From contig NZ_JAMTCN010000034.1 in NCBI RefSeq assembly GCF_024171865.1, positions 1-46,104 of the forward strand: a DNA stretch of 46,104 nucleotides, given 5' to 3'. Numbering within the stretch: the stretch's first letter is position 1; each line of letters starts with the position of its first letter. This document shows, piece after piece, positions 43,004 through 46,104 of the stretch. The notes under the pieces are model-generated. The model saw only the letters and a list, made by a program, of their open reading frames with translations. It did not search any database and was not told the origin of the DNA. The position numbers were made by a program, and so were the translations under genes. The DNA comes from Prauserella aidingensis (GTDB taxonomy: Bacteria > Actinomycetota > Actinomycetes > Mycobacteriales > Pseudonocardiaceae).

Positions 43004-44239
43004 GTGTCCCCTTCGCTCCGTATCGCCGGGTTGTTGTCCGGCACTTCCGTGGACGGCATCGACGTCGCCATCGCCGAACTGGCGGAATCCGACGGTGAGC
43101 TCGTCCTCACCCCGCGCGGGCAGTGGGAGCTGCCCTACCCCGACGAGCTGCGGACGCGCCTGCTCGCCGCGCTGCCTCCGGCGCCGTGCAGTGCCGAGGA
43201 GCTCACGAAACTCGACACGCAGGTCGGCCAGGCGTTCGCCGAGGCCGTGCGTCATGCCGAACGGCAGGCGGGCGACGTCGATCTGGTCGCATGCCTGGGG
43301 CAGACGGTCTTCCACTGGGTCTCCGACGGCGCGGCCCTCGGCACGTTGCAGATCGGCAGGCCCGCCTGGATCGCCGAGCACACCGGCCGTCCCGTCGTCT
43401 CCGACCTGCGGGTGCGTGACGTCGCCGCGGGCGGCCACGGTGCACCGCTCGCCAGCACGCTCGACGCACTGTTGCTGCGCGCCGTCGCCGACCGGGAGGG
43501 CACGCCCGCCGTCGCACTGAACATCGGCGGGATCGGCAACATCACCGTCGTGCCGCCCGGCCGCGGGGACGACCGGACCGGCGGCGACACAGGCGGTGGC
43601 ACAGGCGACGTGCTCGCCTACGACACCGGCCCCGGGAACGCGCTGCTCGACCTCGCTGCCGCACAGGTCACCGGCGGCAGGCTCCGCAGCGACGTCGACG
43701 GTGCGCTCGCCGAAGCGGGCACCGTCCGCACCGACCTGCTCGAACGGTTGCTGGCCGACCCGTACTACGCGGCCGAGCCGCCGAAGTCCACGGGCAAGGA
43801 ACACTTCCACAGCACGTACCTCGCCGCCGCGCTCGGCGGCCTGCCACCGGTCGGCGACACCGACCTGCTGGCGACGCTGACGGAACTCACGGCCGTCACC
43901 ATCGCCGACGCCTGCACCCGCCACGGCGCCACGGCCGTGTACGCATCGGGCGGCGGGGTGCACAACCCGGCCCTGATGCGCGCGCTCGGCGAACGTCTCA
44001 CCGTGCGCACGAGCGACGAGCTGGGCCTTCCCGCCGACGCGAAGGAGGCGTATCTGACGGCCGTGCTCGGCTGGCTCTCGTGGCACGGCGTCGCGGGCAA
44101 CGTCCCCAGCGCCACCGGTGCCCGCGGACCACGCGTCCTCGGCAGCATCACCCCTGGTGAGCGACCGCTCGCCCTCCCGACCCCACCAACGTCGCCGATT
44201 TCGCGGCTGAGGGTGGCCAACTCGCGCGAGACACGGTAG
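43004..44239 (+). CDS. anmK: Anhydro-N-acetylmuramic acid kinase
   Basis: Protein of 411 residues of the AnmK family: RIAGLLSGTSVDGIDVAIAE at the N-terminus (phosphate-binding GTSVDGID), VACLGQTVFHW (GQT-H), NIGGIGNITV, YDTGPGNALLD, and YASGGGVHNPALM near the end. It opens and phosphorylates 1,6-anhydroMurNAc to MurNAc-6-phosphate in cell-wall recycling. GTG start at 43004. The symporter gene follows by 9 bases and probably imports the substrate. Confidence 0.94.
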   Translation: MSPSLRIAGLLSGTSVDGIDVAIAELAESDGELVLTPRGQWELPYPDELRTRLLAALPPAPCSAEELTKLDTQVGQAFAEAVRHAERQAGDVDLVACLGQTVFHWVSDGAALGTLQIGRPAWIAEHTGRPVVSDLRVRDVAAGGHGAPLASTLDALLLRAVADREGTPAVALNIGGIGNITVVPPGRGDDRTGGDTGGGTGDVLAYDTGPGNALLDLAAAQVTGGRLRSDVDGALAEAGTVRTDLLERLLADPYYAAEPPKSTGKEHFHSTYLAAALGGLPPVGDTDLLATLTELTAVTIADACTRHGATAVYASGGGVHNPALMRALGERLTVRTSDELGLPADAKEAYLTAVLGWLSWHGVAGNVPSATGARGPRVLGSITPGERPLALPTPPTSPISRLRVANSRETR

Positions 44240-44248
44240 GAGAGACCA

Positions 44249-45763
44249 ATGCGCGCACTGGACCTCGCGATCATCGCGATCTTCCTGGTGGGAACGCCCA
44301 TCGTGGGCATCCTGCTCAGCGGGAAGCAGCGATCGTCGAACGACTACTTCGTCGGCAGCCGGAAGGTGCCCTGGTGGGCCGTCACCTTCTCGGTCGTCGC
44401 CACGGAGACCTCGACGCTGACCGTGCTGAGCGTGCCGACCGTGGCCTACCTCGGCAACATCACGTACCTGCAGCTGGCGATCGGCTATCTCATCGGCCGG
44501 ATCGTCGTCGCGTTCGTGCTGCTGCCGAAGTACTACGCGGGCGGGTTCGTCAGCGCGTACGGCTTCCTCGGCAAACGCTTCGGCGGCGGACTGCAGGGCA
44601 CCGCCTCGGTGACGTTCCTCGTCACGCGCCTGCTCGCCGACGGCGTGCGCCTGTTCGCCACGGCCATCCCCGTCAAGCTCGTGCTCGACGGGCTGGGCCT
44701 CGACGTGTCGTACTGGGTCGTGATCTCCGCGATCGCGCTCGTGGCCGTCATCTACACCTACTTCGGCGGGATCCGCGCCGTCATCTGGGTCGACGTCATT
44801 CAGATGGCCATCTACGTGCTCGGCGCCATCGCGGCGATCTTCGTGCTGGCGGGCCGGCTGCCCAGCGGCTGGTTCGGCGACCTCGCCGACGCGGGCAAGT
44901 TCCAGCTCTTCGAGTTCGGTTCGAACGTCGTCACCGACCAGTACGCGTTCATCACCGCCGTCGTCGGCGGTGCGCTGTTCGCGATGGCCTCGCACGGCGC
45001 GGACCAGCTGATGGTGCAGCGACTCCTGGCCTGCAAGAACGTGCGCGACAGCCAGAAGGCCGTGATCGCCAGCGGTGTCGTCGTGTTCTTCCAGTTCGCG
45101 GTGTTCCTCGTGGTCGGCGCGATGCTGTTCTCGTTCTACGGCGGACAGAGCATCGACGCGCTGGGGCTGACCAACCCCGACGACCTGTTCCCGCGGTTCA
45201 TCCTCGAAGAGCTGCCCGTCGGCCTGTCCGGCATCCTCATCGCGGGCATCCTCGCCGCCGCCATGTCGACGATCTCCTCGTCGCTGAACTCGCTGTCGAC
45301 GTCGACGATCGCCGACCTGTACGAGCGGTTCACGAAGAAGAAGATGTCCGACGCCGTGATGCTCAAGCAGGCGCGGATCTGGACGATCATCTGGGCCGTG
45401 GTGTTCGTCGTGTTCGCCTCGATGTTCACCAGCACCGACACCCCGGTCGTCGAACTCGGCCTGAGCATCGCCAGCTACACCTACGGCGCGCTGCTCGGCG
45501 CGTTCTTCCTCGGCATGCTCGTCAAGAAGGCGCGGCAGACCGACGCGATCATCGCGTTCGTGTGTGCCGTGGTCGTGGCCGCGGTGTTCGTCCTCGGCAT
45601 CACGTTCACCGTGGACGGCGAAGAGGTGGGCCTCGCCTTCCCCTGGTACGTGCCGCTGGGCATCGTCGTCACGCTGATCGTCGGCGGGCTGCTGTCGCTG
45701 CGCCACAGCGGCCCCGACCCGCACGCCGCCGACGTGGAGAAGCAGGAGCAGGAGACCGCCTAG
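44249..45763 (+). CDS. Sodium:solute symporter (SSS family)
   Basis: Protein of 504 residues with about 13 membrane helices; SSS hallmarks are SSNDYFVGSRKVPWWAVTFS, the FGGIRAVIWVDVIQMAIYVL segment and GILIAGILAAAMSTISSSLN with the sodium-site serines. ATG at 44249 has GGAGAG six bases upstream. Pairing with anmK suggests import of anhydroMurNAc, MurNAc or a sialic-acid-like sugar. The TAG stop lies in CCTAGC, where the IS481 element begins; the C-terminal tail seems natural, so the gene is probably intact. Confidence 0.88.
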   Translation: MRALDLAIIAIFLVGTPIVGILLSGKQRSSNDYFVGSRKVPWWAVTFSVVATETSTLTVLSVPTVAYLGNITYLQLAIGYLIGRIVVAFVLLPKYYAGGFVSAYGFLGKRFGGGLQGTASVTFLVTRLLADGVRLFATAIPVKLVLDGLGLDVSYWVVISAIALVAVIYTYFGGIRAVIWVDVIQMAIYVLGAIAAIFVLAGRLPSGWFGDLADAGKFQLFEFGSNVVTDQYAFITAVVGGALFAMASHGADQLMVQRLLACKNVRDSQKAVIASGVVVFFQFAVFLVVGAMLFSFYGGQSIDALGLTNPDDLFPRFILEELPVGLSGILIAGILAAAMSTISSSLNSLSTSTIADLYERFTKKKMSDAVMLKQARIWTIIWAVVFVVFASMFTSTDTPVVELGLSIASYTYGALLGAFFLGMLVKKARQTDAIIAFVCAVVVAAVFVLGITFTVDGEEVGLAFPWYVPLGIVVTLIVGGLLSLRHSGPDPHAADVEKQEQETA

Positions 45764-46104
45764 CTGTGCTGTTCGGGCACGTTGGTGACGGTTCGGCACG
45801 CGGTGGATGATCTTGATATGGGTGAGGGCCTCCGGGTTCGGTGTGGATCACCACGAACAACACGCCGATCCGAGGAGGCCCTCTGGTGGTCCACCGTAAC
45901 GCTCCGCTGACTCCGACCGGACGGCTGCGACTGGCCCGGTGCGTCGTCGAGGACGGTTGGAACGTGCGCCGCGCTGCCGAACGGTTCCAGGTCGCCCACA
46001 CGACCGCGGCCCGCTGGGCCGGCCGGTACCGCCACGGCGGCGAGCAGGCTATGGACGATCGCTCCAGCCGTCCCCGCCACAGCCCGCAACGCACCAGTCG
46101 GGTA
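45764..46104 (+). mobile_element. IS481-family insertion sequence, left end (partial)
   Basis: The element starts right after the symporter stop: CTGTGCTGTTCGGGCACG begins the presumed terminal repeat. The junction CCTAGC (45759-45764) fits the NCTAGN target known for IS481. The other end is outside the window. Confidence 0.75.
45886..46104 (+). CDS. IS481-family transposase, N-terminal part (partial)
   Basis: GTG at 45886 opens 73 codons to the window edge: VVHRNAPLTPTGRLRLARCV, EDGWNVRRAAERFQVAHTTA and ARWAGRYRHGGEQAMDDRSS. This is the helix-turn-helix N-terminus of IS481-family DDE transposases (leucine-zipper, HTH_29/32 type). GAGGAGG lies 9 bases upstream. The catalytic core is beyond the edge. 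Confidence 0.88.
   Translation, partial: MVHRNAPLTPTGRLRLARCVVEDGWNVRRAAERFQVAHTTAARWAGRYRHGGEQAMDDRSSRPRHSPQRTSRV

Overview
The window is high-GC actinobacterial DNA. GTG starts are frequent, several genes look leaderless, and there is one LAxTG sortase substrate, lipoproteins, a fused ferredoxin/ferredoxin reductase and an FtsY with a single N-terminal membrane anchor. The order lppZ-like gene, gatB, gatA, gatC, ACT-domain gene, ligA matches the order I know from mycobacteria (there with pfkA between gatB and gatA, absent here). I infer a filamentous actinomycete of the Pseudonocardiaceae type (Saccharomonospora, Prauserella or Amycolatopsis-like); the genus cannot be proven from the sequence alone.

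Layout. 1-344: end of an IS5-family element that has cut into a two-gene operon: an SMC/RecF-like ATPase (615-3089) and a HEPN-like gene (313-618, truncated). 3283-6761: a sortase-anchored surface protein, an MscS channel and a TetR regulator, with intergenic 21-bp tandem repeats. 6904-13857: an accessory catabolic region with an acyl-CoA ligase, a nitroreductase, a divergent 4-hydroxyacetophenone-type Baeyer-Villiger monooxygenase, an AurF-like diiron oxygenase and its probable electron donor (ferredoxin-NADP reductase); three palindromic operators lie in the promoter regions. 14086-17749: methyltransferase, hydroxyacid dehydrogenase, LppZ-like lipoprotein, small membrane protein. 18023-26376: core genes gatCAB, ACT protein and ligA, with an orphan MNT nucleotidyltransferase whose HEPN partner is reduced to a 37-codon remnant. 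26441-32959: purine oxidation operon (xanthine dehydrogenase FAD, 2Fe-2S and molybdopterin subunits plus 8-oxoguanine deaminase) divergent from a PucR regulator. 33013-39933: PF09818 ATPase, small membrane protein, 5-oxoprolinase subunit A, a citrate-lyase-like DUF6986 protein, malate synthase and a divergent IclR regulator. 40028-42863: two DUF4333 lipoproteins and ftsY. 43004-45763: anhydro-N-acetylmuramic acid kinase with a sodium:solute symporter. The window ends inside an IS481-family element inserted at the symporter stop codon.

The most unusual signal is not a gene. Three loci (4.7, 17.1 and 36.2 kb) carry 5-6 tandem copies of a 21-bp unit made of a fixed 8-base core, GTGTTGCG, and 13 semi-variable bases, in exact 21-bp register. 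A fourth locus (6.0 kb) carries 21-bp units with a different core, TGACGTGG. All four sit directly downstream of a stop codon and read in the sense direction of that gene. I know of no description of such a family. Other points of interest are a 12-base perfect complement of the 16S rRNA tail downstream of gatB, and two separate loci where a HEPN-type partner has been broken while its partner gene remains.
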